Shown piece by piece: positions 50,235 to 58,876 of a DNA stretch of 58,876 nt. Source of the stretch: CADEFF01 sp964569315 (lineage in GTDB: Bacteria > Pseudomonadota > Alphaproteobacteria > Dongiales > Dongiaceae); the NCBI GenBank assembly GCA_964569315.1, contig CAZMUZ010000010.1, forward strand, positions 1-58,876, read 5' to 3'. The first letter of the stretch is position 1; the number at the start of each line of letters is the position of its first letter. A program made the translations under genes and the position numbers. The notes beneath the pieces were generated by a model. That model saw nothing but the letters and a program-made list of their open reading frames with translations. It did no database searches and had not been told where the DNA came from.

Positions 50235-50409
50235 GGCGTTGCCGCGGTTCCTTCGGAAATGTCTGCACGGGGATCGGGATCGGCTGCGCTGCCCGCAATG
50301 CAGCGTCACAGTCGCGATCATCGGGAGATCGTCCGCGAAAACGAGTGGCAAAACCGTGGCACCTCGACGGCGCGGATGCCGCGCTGCGCCCGTGTCTCGC
50401 GCGCGGGGG

Positions 50410-51249
50410 CTACTTCCCGCTGCCGCCGCTCTCGTGCGTGTCGCGCGTCAGGTAGTAGGCGCCGAGGATGGGAAGGAACGTGATCGCCACCACGAAGACG
50501 GCGACGACGTTCGTCACCGGTCGCTGCCGCGGCCGCACGAGCTCGGTCAGCATCCAGATCGGCAGCGTGGTCTGCTGCCCGGCGGTGAAGGTGGTGACGA
50601 TGATCTCGTCGAAGCTGAGCGCGAAGGCAAGCATGCCGCCCGCAAGCAGCGCGGTCGCGACGTTCGGCAGCACGACGTGGCGGAAGGTCTGGAAGCTGTT
50701 GGCGCCGAGATCCATCGAGGCCTCGATGAGGGCCGGCGAGCTGCGCCGCAATCGCGCCACCACGTTGTTGTAGACCACGACGATGCAGAAGGTGGCGTGG
50801 CCGAGCACGATGGTCCAGTAGCTGAACGGCATGTCCAGCAGGTTGAAGGCGGAGCGGAGCGAGATGCCGGTCACGATGCCGGGCAGGGCGATCGGCAGCA
50901 GGATCAGGAGCGAGACGACTTCCTTGCCGAAGAAGCGGCTGCGAAAGAGCGCCATGGCGGCGAGCGTGCCGAGGATCAGCGCCATGAGCGTCGAGATCGA
51001 CGCCACCCGCACCGAGAGCCACATGGCGCGCCAGATGTCGTCGCGCTCCCACACCACGGCGAACCATTTGAGGGTGAGGCCCGGCGGCGGGAATACGAAG
51101 CTCTTCTCCTCGGTGGAGAAGGCATAGAGCAGGATGAAGGCGAGCGGCACATGCAGGAAGAGAAGCCCCGCGATGGCGCCGAGCGTGAGCGGCCAGCCCG
51201 CCGTGCCGCCGGCCCGCGGCGACGCCTTGGCGTTCGGCCTAGAGCGCAT
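50410..51249 (-). CDS. ABC transporter permease, PotI/PotC type
   Basis: A 279-aa six-helix permease; FVFPPPGLTLKWF and SFDEIIVTTFTAG mark the PotI/PotC branch, with an EAA loop (LIEASMDLGANSFQTFRHVVLPN). Its start overlaps the PotH-type gene by 11 bases. Last gene of the second polyamine-type importer operon. Confidence 0.88.
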   Translation of the reverse strand: MRSRPNAKASPRAGGTAGWPLTLGAIAGLLFLHVPLAFILLYAFSTEEKSFVFPPPGLTLKWFAVVWERDDIWRAMWLSVRVASISTLMALILGTLAAMALFRSRFFGKEVVSLLILLPIALPGIVTGISLRSAFNLLDMPFSYWTIVLGHATFCIVVVYNNVVARLRRSSPALIEASMDLGANSFQTFRHVVLPNVATALLAGGMLAFALSFDEIIVTTFTAGQQTTLPIWMLTELVRPRQRPVTNVVAVFVVAITFLPILGAYYLTRDTHESGGSGK

Positions 51250-52180
51250 CGAAGGCTCCGAGCCGCTTCGCGACCGTGAGATAGATCCCCATGATCACGA
51301 TCGGCACCACCGCGAAGGCGGCCGCCATCGGGATGTTGCCTGCCGTGCCCTGGTGCTGCAGCACCGCCATCCCGATGAAGGGCCGCGAATTGCCGATGAT
51401 GCCGGGGATGATGTAGTCGCCGAGGGTCAGCGAGAAGGTGAAGATCGAGCCGGCGGCGACCCCCGGAATCGCCAGCGGCAAGATGACCTTGCGGAAGGTC
51501 GCGCGCGGCTTCGCTCCGAGATCGGCCGAGGCCTCGACCAGCGAGCGCGGCACGCGCTCGAGCGCCGCCTCGATCGGCAGGATCATGTAGGGGATCCAGA
51601 TATAGACGAAGACGAGGAAGGTGCCGATGTAGGAGGCCGAGAGCGACGGCCCGCCGATGACGTCGATCGAGAGCAGCCCGTCCAGCAGCCAGGCGAGCCC
51701 CAGATGCTCGGCGAGCCAGGTGATGATGCCTTCCTTGGCGAGGATCAGCTTCCAGGCATAGACCCGCACCAGGTAGCTCGACCAGAGCGGCAGCATCACG
51801 GCGAGATAGAAGAGCGCCTTGGTGCGCGTCGTGGCGTAGCGCGCCATGTAATAGGCGATCGGAAAGGCGATGATGGCGCAGGCGATCGTGACCGAGGCCG
51901 CCATGCCGGCGGTGCGCCAGATGATCCCGATGTTGGCGGCGGTGAAGAGCTCGGCATAGGTGGCGAGCGTCACCTCGCGGACGATCTGGCCGGTAAAGCC
52001 GTCGATATAGAAGAAACTCTGGGCGAGGAGCGCGAAGAGCGATCCCAGATAGACGATGCCGAGCCACAGCATCGGCGGCGTCAGCAGCAGGAAGAGGACG
52101 AGGCCCGGGCGGAGATAGAGCGCGGTCGAGACGCGCCGCCAGGCCGAAGGCATCCCGATGGCCGGCGCCGCGGCGCTCAT
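51239..52180 (-). CDS. ABC transporter permease, PotH/PotB type
   Basis: A 313-aa permease with a long cytoplasmic N-terminus and motifs MLPLWSSYLVRVYAWKLIL and LVEASADLGAKPRATFRKVILPL. SFFYIDGFTGQIVREVTLATY is typical of PotH. ATG 52180 overlaps the ATPase stop (ATGA). Partner of the permease at 50410. Confidence 0.88.
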   Translation of the reverse strand: MSAAAPAIGMPSAWRRVSTALYLRPGLVLFLLLTPPMLWLGIVYLGSLFALLAQSFFYIDGFTGQIVREVTLATYAELFTAANIGIIWRTAGMAASVTIACAIIAFPIAYYMARYATTRTKALFYLAVMLPLWSSYLVRVYAWKLILAKEGIITWLAEHLGLAWLLDGLLSIDVIGGPSLSASYIGTFLVFVYIWIPYMILPIEAALERVPRSLVEASADLGAKPRATFRKVILPLAIPGVAAGSIFTFSLTLGDYIIPGIIGNSRPFIGMAVLQHQGTAGNIPMAAAFAVVPIVIMGIYLTVAKRLGAFDAL

Positions 52181-53235
52181 GAGGCCGGCGGCCTCGCGCC
52201 GATCGTCTGGATGTGGCGGCGGTTCCAGACCAGCTTCACCGGCGCGCCGACGCGGCGATCGGCGAGCCCGGTCTGCTCCTCGCGGTTCTGGTCGAGCACC
52301 GTGAGCTCGCCGCCATGGTCGAGCGCGATCGCGTAGCGCGTGTTCGCGCCGAGATAGAGCACGCTCTCGATCCTGCCGCCGACCGCGCAATGGCCCTCCG
52401 GCACCGCGGCCTCCGGGCGCTCGATCCGGATCTTCTCCGGCCGGATCGAGAAGGTGGCCGAAGCGCCGGTGATGGCGGCGGCGACATCGGCCGCGACGAG
52501 GTTCGAGACGCCGACGAAGCCCGCCACGAAGGCGCTTGCCGGATGCTCGTAGATCTCGGTCGCCGTGCCGATCTGCTCGATGCGGCCCCGATCGAAGACC
52601 GCGATCCGGTCGGACATCGAAAGCGCCTCGCCCTGGTCGTGCGTCACATAGACGAAGGTGATTCCGACGCGGCGCTGGATCGCCTTGAGCTCGACCTGCA
52701 TCTGCTCGCGGAGCTTGAGGTCGAGCGCTCCCAGCGGCTCGTCGAGCAGCAGCACCTTGGGGCGGTTGATGAGGGCGCGGGCGAGCGCCACGCGCTGCCG
52801 CTGGCCGCCCGAAAGCTGGCTCGGCTTGCGGGCGCCCATGCCGCCGAGCGCCACCATCTCCAGCATGGCGGCCGCCTCGCGCATGCGTTCCTCCCGCGGC
52901 ACGCCCTTGATCATCGGGCCGTAGGCGACGTTGTCGGCCACGGTCATGTGCGGGAAGAGCGCGTAGTCCTGGAACACGGTATTGACGTCGCGCTCATAGG
53001 GCGGGACGCCGGCCATCGCCCGGCCATGCACGAAGATCTCGCCGGCGGTCGGCTGCTCGAAGCCGGCGATGAGGCGAAGGCAGGTCGTCTTGCCCGAGCC
53101 CGAGGGGCCCAGCATCGAGAAGAACTCGCCGTCTGTGATCTCGAAGGAGAGATCGTCGGCCGCCCGGACCTCGCCATAGTGGCGGCTCACCCGGGCGAAG
53201 CGCACGGCGGTCGGAGGTTCGGCGCGGTCGGTCAT
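52177..53235 (-). CDS. ABC transporter ATPase, PotG/PotA type
   Basis: A 352-aa ATPase: Walker A GPSGSGKT, Q loop FQDYALFP, signature LSGGQRQR, Walker B VLLLDEP, H loop VTHDQGEA and a C-terminal TOBE-type domain. Start assigned to ATG 53235; an upstream extension to 53280 lacks family similarity. Confidence 0.9.
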   Translation of the reverse strand: MTDRAEPPTAVRFARVSRHYGEVRAADDLSFEITDGEFFSMLGPSGSGKTTCLRLIAGFEQPTAGEIFVHGRAMAGVPPYERDVNTVFQDYALFPHMTVADNVAYGPMIKGVPREERMREAAAMLEMVALGGMGARKPSQLSGGQRQRVALARALINRPKVLLLDEPLGALDLKLREQMQVELKAIQRRVGITFVYVTHDQGEALSMSDRIAVFDRGRIEQIGTATEIYEHPASAFVAGFVGVSNLVAADVAAAITGASATFSIRPEKIRIERPEAAVPEGHCAVGGRIESVLYLGANTRYAIALDHGGELTVLDQNREEQTGLADRRVGAPVKLVWNRRHIQTIGARPPAS

Positions 53236-53279
53236 GGCGAGGCCGGGCGGGGCGAGGCGACGCGGGAGAGGGGACGGCA

Positions 53280-53310
53280 CCGGCCGCGACGCGCCTTGCG
53301 CCGCGGCCGG
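53280..53310 (-). promoter_or_regulatory. Intercistronic stem-loop after binding-protein gene
   Basis: CCGGCCGCG (53280-53288) and CGCGGCCGG (53302-53310) form a perfect 9-bp stem between the binding-protein and ATPase genes. No T tract; the likely role is stabilising the upstream mRNA, mirroring the hairpin at 20374-20403 in the other ABC operon. Confidence 0.55.
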
Positions 53311-53335
53311 AGGCTCGGTCCCGGTCGGGCCCGCG

Positions 53336-54508
53336 TCAGCGGCCGCCGAGGATCGCGATGTAGTCCGTCACCCAGCGGTAATAGGGGACGCACTCCTTGC
53401 CGTCGCCGCAATTGGCGACCGGGGTCTTCCAGAACGAGATCCGCTCGAAATTGCCGAGGCCGTTGGTATCGCAGCCGCCGTCGCCGAGCAGCGCATTGCC
53501 CTTGCAGGCGTCGAGCACCGCCGGCACCGAGCCGAACCAGGCCGCGAGGTCGCCCTGGAGCTTCGGATTGATCGAATGCTCCATCCAGAGATAGGCGCAG
53601 TTCGGATGCGGGGCATCGACATGCATCATCGTCGTGTCCGCCCATCCGGTGGCGCCTTCCTCCGGCACCGTGCTCGCGATCGGCTGCTTGTCGGCGATCA
53701 GCAGGTTCACCTGGAACGGCCAGGAGGAGGAGGCCACGATGCCTTCGTTCTTGAAGTCGTCGATCTGCACGAAGGCGTCGTGCCAGTAGCGCGCCACGAT
53801 CTTGCGCTGCGTGCGCAGGAGATCGAGGGCCGCCTTGTACTGGTCCTCGGTGAGCGCGTAGGGGTCGGTGATGCCGAGCTCGGGCTTGTGCGCCTTCAGA
53901 TAGAGCGCCGCGTCGGCGATGTAGATCGGGCCGTCGAAGGCCTGCACCCGTCCCTTGTTGGACTGCCCGTCGGGCAGGGTCTGCTCCTCGAACACCACGC
54001 TCCAGCTCTTCGGCGCTTCCTTGAAGGTGTTGGTGTTGTAGGCGAGGAGGTTCGAGCCCCACTGGTAGGGCACGCCGTAATGCTTGCCGTCGACCGTGTG
54101 CCAGGGCGCGTTCTGCAGCCGCTCGTCGACCTTGCTCCAGCTCGGAATGAGGGCGGTGTTGACTTCCTGCACGCGATTTCCCGCGATCAGCCGGAGGCTC
54201 GCATCGCCCGATGCCGTCACCAGGTCGAACCCGCCCTCGTTCATGAGGGCGACCATCTCGTCCGAGGTGTTGGCGGTCTTGATCGTGACCTTGCAGCCGG
54301 TCGCCGTCTCGAAATCGGTGACCCAGTCGTAGTTCTTGTCCGTCTCGCCGCGCTCGATATAGCCCGGCCATGCGACGATCGCGACTTCGCCTTCGCCCGC
54401 GCCGACGCTCTGCAGCATGTCGGCTGCGGCGACGCCCGCGCCGAGCGCGGCACCCGCTGCAACGAGCGCCGCTCCGAGGAGCTTCGCGCGCACTGTCATC
54501 CCTGACAT
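53336..54508 (-). CDS. ABC transporter substrate-binding protein, PotF/PotD type
   Basis: A 390-aa binding protein with a Sec-type signal (LLGAALVAAGAALGAGVAAA). The mature protein begins GEVAIVAWPGYIERGETDKNYDWV and contains four cysteines near the end (ACKG, GGCD, NCGD, KECV) that may form disulfides. GGGAGGTCACG precedes the ATG at 54508. First gene of the PotFGHI-like operon. Confidence 0.88.
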   Translation of the reverse strand: MSGMTVRAKLLGAALVAAGAALGAGVAAADMLQSVGAGEGEVAIVAWPGYIERGETDKNYDWVTDFETATGCKVTIKTANTSDEMVALMNEGGFDLVTASGDASLRLIAGNRVQEVNTALIPSWSKVDERLQNAPWHTVDGKHYGVPYQWGSNLLAYNTNTFKEAPKSWSVVFEEQTLPDGQSNKGRVQAFDGPIYIADAALYLKAHKPELGITDPYALTEDQYKAALDLLRTQRKIVARYWHDAFVQIDDFKNEGIVASSSWPFQVNLLIADKQPIASTVPEEGATGWADTTMMHVDAPHPNCAYLWMEHSINPKLQGDLAAWFGSVPAVLDACKGNALLGDGGCDTNGLGNFERISFWKTPVANCGDGKECVPYYRWVTDYIAILGGR

Positions 54509-54628
54509 CGTGACCTCCCATCGTTTTGTGATTGCGATTTTTTCGTCGGTCCGGACAAGGATCGACGGTGGAGAAAGGCTAGCTTTCCTCCCGGGCAATG
54601 TAAAATCGGAAACGGAAAAGGCGCGGAT

Positions 54629-55813
54629 TCAGCGGCCCTGCGCCGCGCCAGCGACCATCTCGGCGAAGCTTCCGCGGATCGCCGTTTCCTCGAGATCGCG
54701 CAGGATGAAGACGAGCTGCGAGCGGCGCGGGCCCGCGGGCCATCCGGGCAGGCTCGCCGGCGGGTGGAAGAGATGCTGCACCCCGTGGATGGCGACGGGC
54801 TCGGCGAGCCCTTCGACCTCGAGCACGCCCTTGATGCGCAGCAGCTTGTCGCCGTGGGTGGCGATCAGCCCCTCGATCCAGCTTGCGAAACGCGGCCAGT
54901 CGAGCGGCCGGTCATAAGTGATGGCGAAGGCGCGGATGCGGTCGTCATGCCGGTTGCGGTCGAGCGCCCCATGGTTATGGTCGGCATGGTCGTGGCCCGC
55001 GTGGTCGTCGCCCGTGTGGCCGTCATTCGCATGGCCGTCATCGTCGTGATGGCGATGATCCTGTCCGCCATGATCCTGTCCGCCATGGTCCTGCCCGCCA
55101 TGACCATGCGCCTGCGCCGGCGTCTCGTACGCCTCGGCGCGCAGCCAGGCGGCGACGTCCGGGATCTTGTCGGCGGCCTGGAAGAGGCCGGCGCCGAGAA
55201 GGGCCGAAGGCTCGACCGCGCCTTGATGCGCCTCGATCATCGGCGCGGCCGGGTTCAGCGTCCGCAACCGCTGCCGCAGACCGGCGAGCGCCGCTTTATC
55301 GGCGAGATCGGTCTTGGTGAGGACGAGGCGGTCGGCGACCGCCGCCTGCTTCACCGATTCCGGCTGGCGGTCGAGCTGGTCCATGGCGTTCACCGCATCG
55401 ACCGTGGCGATCACGCCGTCGAGGCGGAACCGGTCGGCGACCAGCGGATCCGACATCAGCGTGTGGAGGATCGGCGCCGGATCGGCGAGACCGGTGCTCT
55501 CGATCACCACGCGGCGGAAGGCCGGGATCTCGCCCTTGGCGCGCTGCTTGAAGAGCCGGCGCAAAGTGTCGATCAGGTCGCCGCGAACGGTGCAGCAGAG
55601 GCAGCCGCTGTCCAGCAGCACGGGCCGGTCGGCGGTCGCCTCGACGAGAAGATGGTCGAGCCCGACCTCGCCGAACTCGTTGATGATGACGGCGGTGTCC
55701 GCCATTCCCGGATGGCCGAGCAGGTGCTTCAGCAAGGTGGTCTTGCCGCTGCCGAGAAACCCGGTGAGGAGGCTGACCGGCAGGCGCTCGACCGGAAGGT
55801 CGGGCGCGTTCAT
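54629..55813 (-). CDS. CobW/ZNG1-family metal-chaperone GTPase with His-rich linker
   Basis: A 394-aa G3E-family GTPase: Walker A GFLGSGKT (18-25), the metal-binding C71-L-C73-C74 motif, ESTGLADP and the guanine motif TKTD. The linker before the C-terminal CobW domain is extremely His-rich (three GGQDH repeats, then HDDDGHAN…HAGHDHADHNHG), so it can bind several metal ions. The ATG overlaps the heme A synthase stop (ATGA), suggesting a role in metal supply linked to respiratory heme/copper enzymes. Confidence 0.87.
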   Translation of the reverse strand: MNAPDLPVERLPVSLLTGFLGSGKTTLLKHLLGHPGMADTAVIINEFGEVGLDHLLVEATADRPVLLDSGCLCCTVRGDLIDTLRRLFKQRAKGEIPAFRRVVIESTGLADPAPILHTLMSDPLVADRFRLDGVIATVDAVNAMDQLDRQPESVKQAAVADRLVLTKTDLADKAALAGLRQRLRTLNPAAPMIEAHQGAVEPSALLGAGLFQAADKIPDVAAWLRAEAYETPAQAHGHGGQDHGGQDHGGQDHRHHDDDGHANDGHTGDDHAGHDHADHNHGALDRNRHDDRIRAFAITYDRPLDWPRFASWIEGLIATHGDKLLRIKGVLEVEGLAEPVAIHGVQHLFHPPASLPGWPAGPRRSQLVFILRDLEETAIRGSFAEMVAGAAQGR

Positions 55814-56859
55814 CGCGGCCCGCTCGCGGCGCGCAGCGCCCAGAGGGCCGCACCCAGCAGCAGCACCGCACCCGCCTGATGCAGGGCGGCGAGCGGGATC
55901 GGCACGACGAGGAGCAGGGTCGCGAGGCCGAGGCTCGCCTGGAGCAGGGCGAAGAGGGCGAGCAGATGGATCGGCAGGCCGCGGTTGCGCGGGCCCGCCC
56001 CGATCCAGAGTGCGAGGATCGCGATCACGGTCGAGACCGCGAGCCAGCGATGCGCGAACTGCGCCGCCGGGGGATTCTCGAAGAAATTCAGCCAGAGCGG
56101 CGACATGGTCCAGAGATCGGCAGGGGCGAAGCGGTCGCCCATCAGCGGGAAGCTGTTATAGACCATGCCGCCATCGAGCCCGGCGGTAAACCCGCCGAGG
56201 ATGACGGTCGCGCCGAGCAGGCAGAGCACGAGAAGGAGCGGCCGCCGCAGCGCAGGCCCGACCGGCGGCAGGGCCCGGCGGCCGAGCAGGCCGAAGGCGA
56301 TCCAGAGCAGATAGCCGTAGATCGCGAGCGCCAGCGCCAGATGCGCCACCAGCCGATACTGGCTCACATCGGTGCGCTGGCCGAAGCCGCTCGTCACCAT
56401 GAACCAGCCGAGCGCGCCCTGGGCGGCGCCGAGCGCCAGCATGGCGAAGAGATGCGGCGTGAGCCCGCGCGGCACGCGCCGCCGCAGCAGGAACCAGGCG
56501 AGCGGCAGGGCGAAGGCGAGGCCGATCAGCCGTCCCCACAGCCGATGGACATATTCCCACCAGAAGATCGTCTTGAACTCGCCGAGGCTCATCCCGCGAT
56601 TGAGCTGCTGATATTCCGGGATCGTCTTGTAGAGCGCGAAAACCCGTTCCCATTCGGCCGAGCTGAAGGGCGGAAGGACCCCGCTGAGCGGCCGCCACTC
56701 CATGATCGAAAGGCCGGATTCGGTGAGGCGCGTGATGCCGCCGATCACCACCATCGCCATGACCATCGCGGCGATGACGAAGAGCCAGATCGCGATCGCG
56801 CGGCTCTGCGGCGGCAGCGTTTTCATGGGCTCGGCGGGGGTGGCGAGGATGCGTGGCAC
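55810..56859 (-). CDS. ctaA: Heme A synthase (Cox15/CtaA)
   Basis: A 349-aa eight-helix membrane enzyme converting heme O to heme A for cytochrome aa3 oxidase. The N-terminal GGITRLTESGLSIMEWRP and the conserved heme histidines in YVHRLWGR, VAHLALA, FAHRWLA and ALHQAG are present. Alphaproteobacterial/mitochondrial type 2 (Cox15) layout. A second in-frame ATG 11 codons downstream (MKTLPPQ) could be the start. Confidence 0.9.
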   Translation of the reverse strand: MPRILATPAEPMKTLPPQSRAIAIWLFVIAAMVMAMVVIGGITRLTESGLSIMEWRPLSGVLPPFSSAEWERVFALYKTIPEYQQLNRGMSLGEFKTIFWWEYVHRLWGRLIGLAFALPLAWFLLRRRVPRGLTPHLFAMLALGAAQGALGWFMVTSGFGQRTDVSQYRLVAHLALALAIYGYLLWIAFGLLGRRALPPVGPALRRPLLLVLCLLGATVILGGFTAGLDGGMVYNSFPLMGDRFAPADLWTMSPLWLNFFENPPAAQFAHRWLAVSTVIAILALWIGAGPRNRGLPIHLLALFALLQASLGLATLLLVVPIPLAALHQAGAVLLLGAALWALRAASGPR

Positions 56860-57017
56860 GGGAGGCGGGTTTAACCCGAGCCCTCCCGGGGCGGCAAGGC
56901 GACCAAAGCGCCCAGCCGCCGTGCGAGCCCGGCGGACCTGCCGCCCGCGGCCTGGTACCGGCGTTGGGCCCGATCAGGCGGCCGGCGTCGGTGCGGCGGG
57001 CGTCGATGCGGCGGGCG

Positions 57018-57281
57018 TCAATGCAGGGTCAGGTAGCAGCTCGTGGACCGCAGCAGCGCCGGCTGGATCAGGCGCGCCGAGGCGACCTTCACCGAATGCA
57101 GCTTTCCCTCGAGCCGGTGCGACCAGAAATCGAGGAAGCGGTGCAGCACCGGGAAATTCGGGGCCAGGTCGTAATCCTGCCAGACATAGGTCTGCAGGAT
57201 CCCCGGATGATCGGGCAGGTGGTAGAGGATCTCGGCCGTGGTCAGCCGGTAGTCCTTCAGTTGCAGGGCCAGGGATGCCAT
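57018..57281 (-). CDS. Usg family protein
   Basis: An 87-aa protein matching the alphaproteobacterial Usg family (LKDYRLTTAEILYHLPDHP…VWQDYDLAPNFPVLHRFLDFW). The name came from its position near trp genes elsewhere; function unknown. ATG 57281 is preceded by AGAAGGAG at 9 bases; an upstream GTG at 57317 lacks a site. Confidence 0.88.
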   Translation of the reverse strand: MASLALQLKDYRLTTAEILYHLPDHPGILQTYVWQDYDLAPNFPVLHRFLDFWSHRLEGKLHSVKVASARLIQPALLRSTSCYLTLH

Positions 57282-57480
57282 TCGGTCACGCTCCTTCTGC
57301 GACAAGCGGGAAGGCACGCCGAAATCTTTCCGCAGGATTCTGGCAGAAGAAAGGAAAGATTAAGTTAAACCAAGAGTTTAGCAGCTCATTAACGCGACTG
57401 CTGCCAAAGCCCTCGCCGGCCGGCCGCCGATCCGCCACGGCAAAGAACGAGTTTTTTGCCGGTGCCGTTCCCTGGGCTCC

Positions 57481-57510
57481 CTTGACTCCTCGGGTGCCGC
57501 GGCTTACATC
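57481..57510 (+). promoter_or_regulatory. groES-groEL promoter (sigma-70/sigma-32 like)
   Basis: TTGACT (57482-57487), 17 bases, TACATC (57505-57510). The same bases also read CTTG-N18-CTTACAT, close to alphaproteobacterial heat-shock sigma promoters, so both holoenzymes may use it. The CIRCE element starts 2 bases downstream. Confidence 0.6.
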
Positions 57511-57511
57511 G

Positions 57512-57538
57512 CTGGCACTCACTCGCCGGGAGTGCTAA
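57512..57538. promoter_or_regulatory. CIRCE element (HrcA operator)
   Basis: CTGGCACTC-N9-GAGTGCTAA matches the CIRCE consensus TTAGCACTC-N9-GAGTGCTAA at 16 of 18 positions, just downstream of the promoter and ~70 bases before groES. Repression by HrcA is expected. Confidence 0.9.
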
Positions 57539-57608
57539 CGACGGCGCCGCGCAGCGGCCCTCGTGGGGCTCCCGGTTCAAGCAAAATCAGGGATTTAGGA
57601 GGAGCAGC

Positions 57609-57926
57609 ATGAACTTCCGTCCGTTGCATGACCGCGTGGTGGTGCGTCGGCTCGACGAAGAGCAGAAGAGCGCCGGCGGCATCATCATTCCGGACACCGC
57701 CAAGGAAAAGCCGATGCAGGGCGAAGTAGTCGCAGTCGGGGCCGGCGCGCGCACCGAAGACGGCAAGCTTATCCCGCTCGACGTGAAGGCGGGGGATACG
57801 ATCCTGTTCGGCAAATGGTCGGGCACCGAAGTCAAGATCGACGGCACCGAGCTGTTGATCATGAAGGAGTCCGACATCATGGGCGTCATCGAAGGCGCCA
57901 CCAAGGCGAAGCGCAAGGTCGCCTAA
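57609..57926 (+). CDS. groES: Co-chaperonin GroES
   Basis: A 105-aa Hsp10: NFRPLHDRVVVRRL start, mobile loop with GGIIIPD, and roof loop. GGAGGAGC precedes the ATG. First gene of groESL. Confidence 0.96.
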   Translation: MNFRPLHDRVVVRRLDEEQKSAGGIIIPDTAKEKPMQGEVVAVGAGARTEDGKLIPLDVKAGDTILFGKWSGTEVKIDGTELLIMKESDIMGVIEGATKAKRKVA

Positions 57927-57954
57927 CCGGCGCATTCTCAGAGGACAGCACAAC

Positions 57955-58876
<922 letters not shown>

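Noticed and set aside
55030..55110. Tandem CATGATCCTGTCCGC-type repeats as a regulatory element
   Set aside because: They encode the GGQDH repeats of the CobW protein linker and are explained by coding sequence.

Overview
The window is GC-rich chromosomal DNA, almost certainly from an alphaproteobacterium and probably one of the Rhodospirillales or related heterotrophs. The markers are an ethylmalonyl-CoA mutase, Coq7, GluQRS, an Usg-family protein, a DUF1127 protein, Cox15/CtaA-type heme A synthase, a CIRCE-controlled groES-groEL operon and many high-affinity uptake systems. Coding density is high, ATGA/GTGA/TGATG gene overlaps are common, and long open frames antisense to real genes are abundant because of GC content; these are not annotated. 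No phage, IS element or CRISPR was seen.

Layout. 1-9.8 kb: the 3' end of an Imm8-like immunity gene, ethylmalonyl-CoA mutase with a coupled GFA protein, a repeat-rich intergenic stretch, and housekeeping genes (CHAP lipoprotein, aspartic protease, Nudix, TerC, GluQRS, HhH-GPD glycosylase, carboxylesterase, HNH, Coq7). 9.8-18 kb: DsbB, YqaA/DedA, then a signalling unit FecR - 18-bp repeat/hexapeptide ORF - CHASE2 nucleotide cyclase, tRNA-Leu(CAA), a DHFR/RibD-like reductase, and an enoyl-CoA hydratase/NDP-forming acyl-CoA synthetase operon. 18-24 kb: a polyamine-type ABC transporter with a GlxA/AraC-type regulator. 23.7-28.5 kb: an arylsulfotransferase-like membrane protein and a TRAP transporter with a convergent binding-protein gene. 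28.7-31.7 kb: a Crp/Fnr regulator divergent from DUF1127 and TPR genes, with two perfect CRP-type palindromes between them. 31.8-43.1 kb: a catabolic island (RidA, Rieske oxygenase, class II aldolase, two SDRs, two paralogous acyl-CoA dehydrogenases, thioesterase, FAD amine oxidase, amidohydrolase, PaaK-like CoA ligase). 43.2-50.2 kb: TspO, small membrane proteins, a PYROXD2-like oxidoreductase, bacterioferritin and Bfd, a cupin, a TPR-SGNH protein and a cold-shock protein. 50.4-54.5 kb: a second polyamine-type ABC operon. 54.6-58.9 kb: a CobW GTPase coupled to heme A synthase, Usg, and groES-groEL (groEL runs off the end).

How the parts may fit. Three uptake systems (two PotFGHI-like ABC, one TRAP), a GlxA-type regulator of the group that includes GbdR and CdhR, a Rieske oxygenase with the CntA-like E-x2-H-x4-H iron site, a betainyl-CoA-thioesterase-like protein and a DadA-like oxidase suggest scavenging and demethylation or oxidation of amines, organic acids and ring or acyl-CoA compounds. 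The substrate is not readable from sequence. The CHASE2 cyclase and the Crp-like regulator with perfect CRP boxes make a plausible but unproven cyclic-nucleotide circuit. The most unusual items are the 48-codon ORF made of exactly eight hexapeptide repeats coupled between FecR and the cyclase, the twin acyl-CoA dehydrogenases with Asp at the usual Glu base, and the TPR-SGNH protein whose nucleophile motif reads GDAQ.
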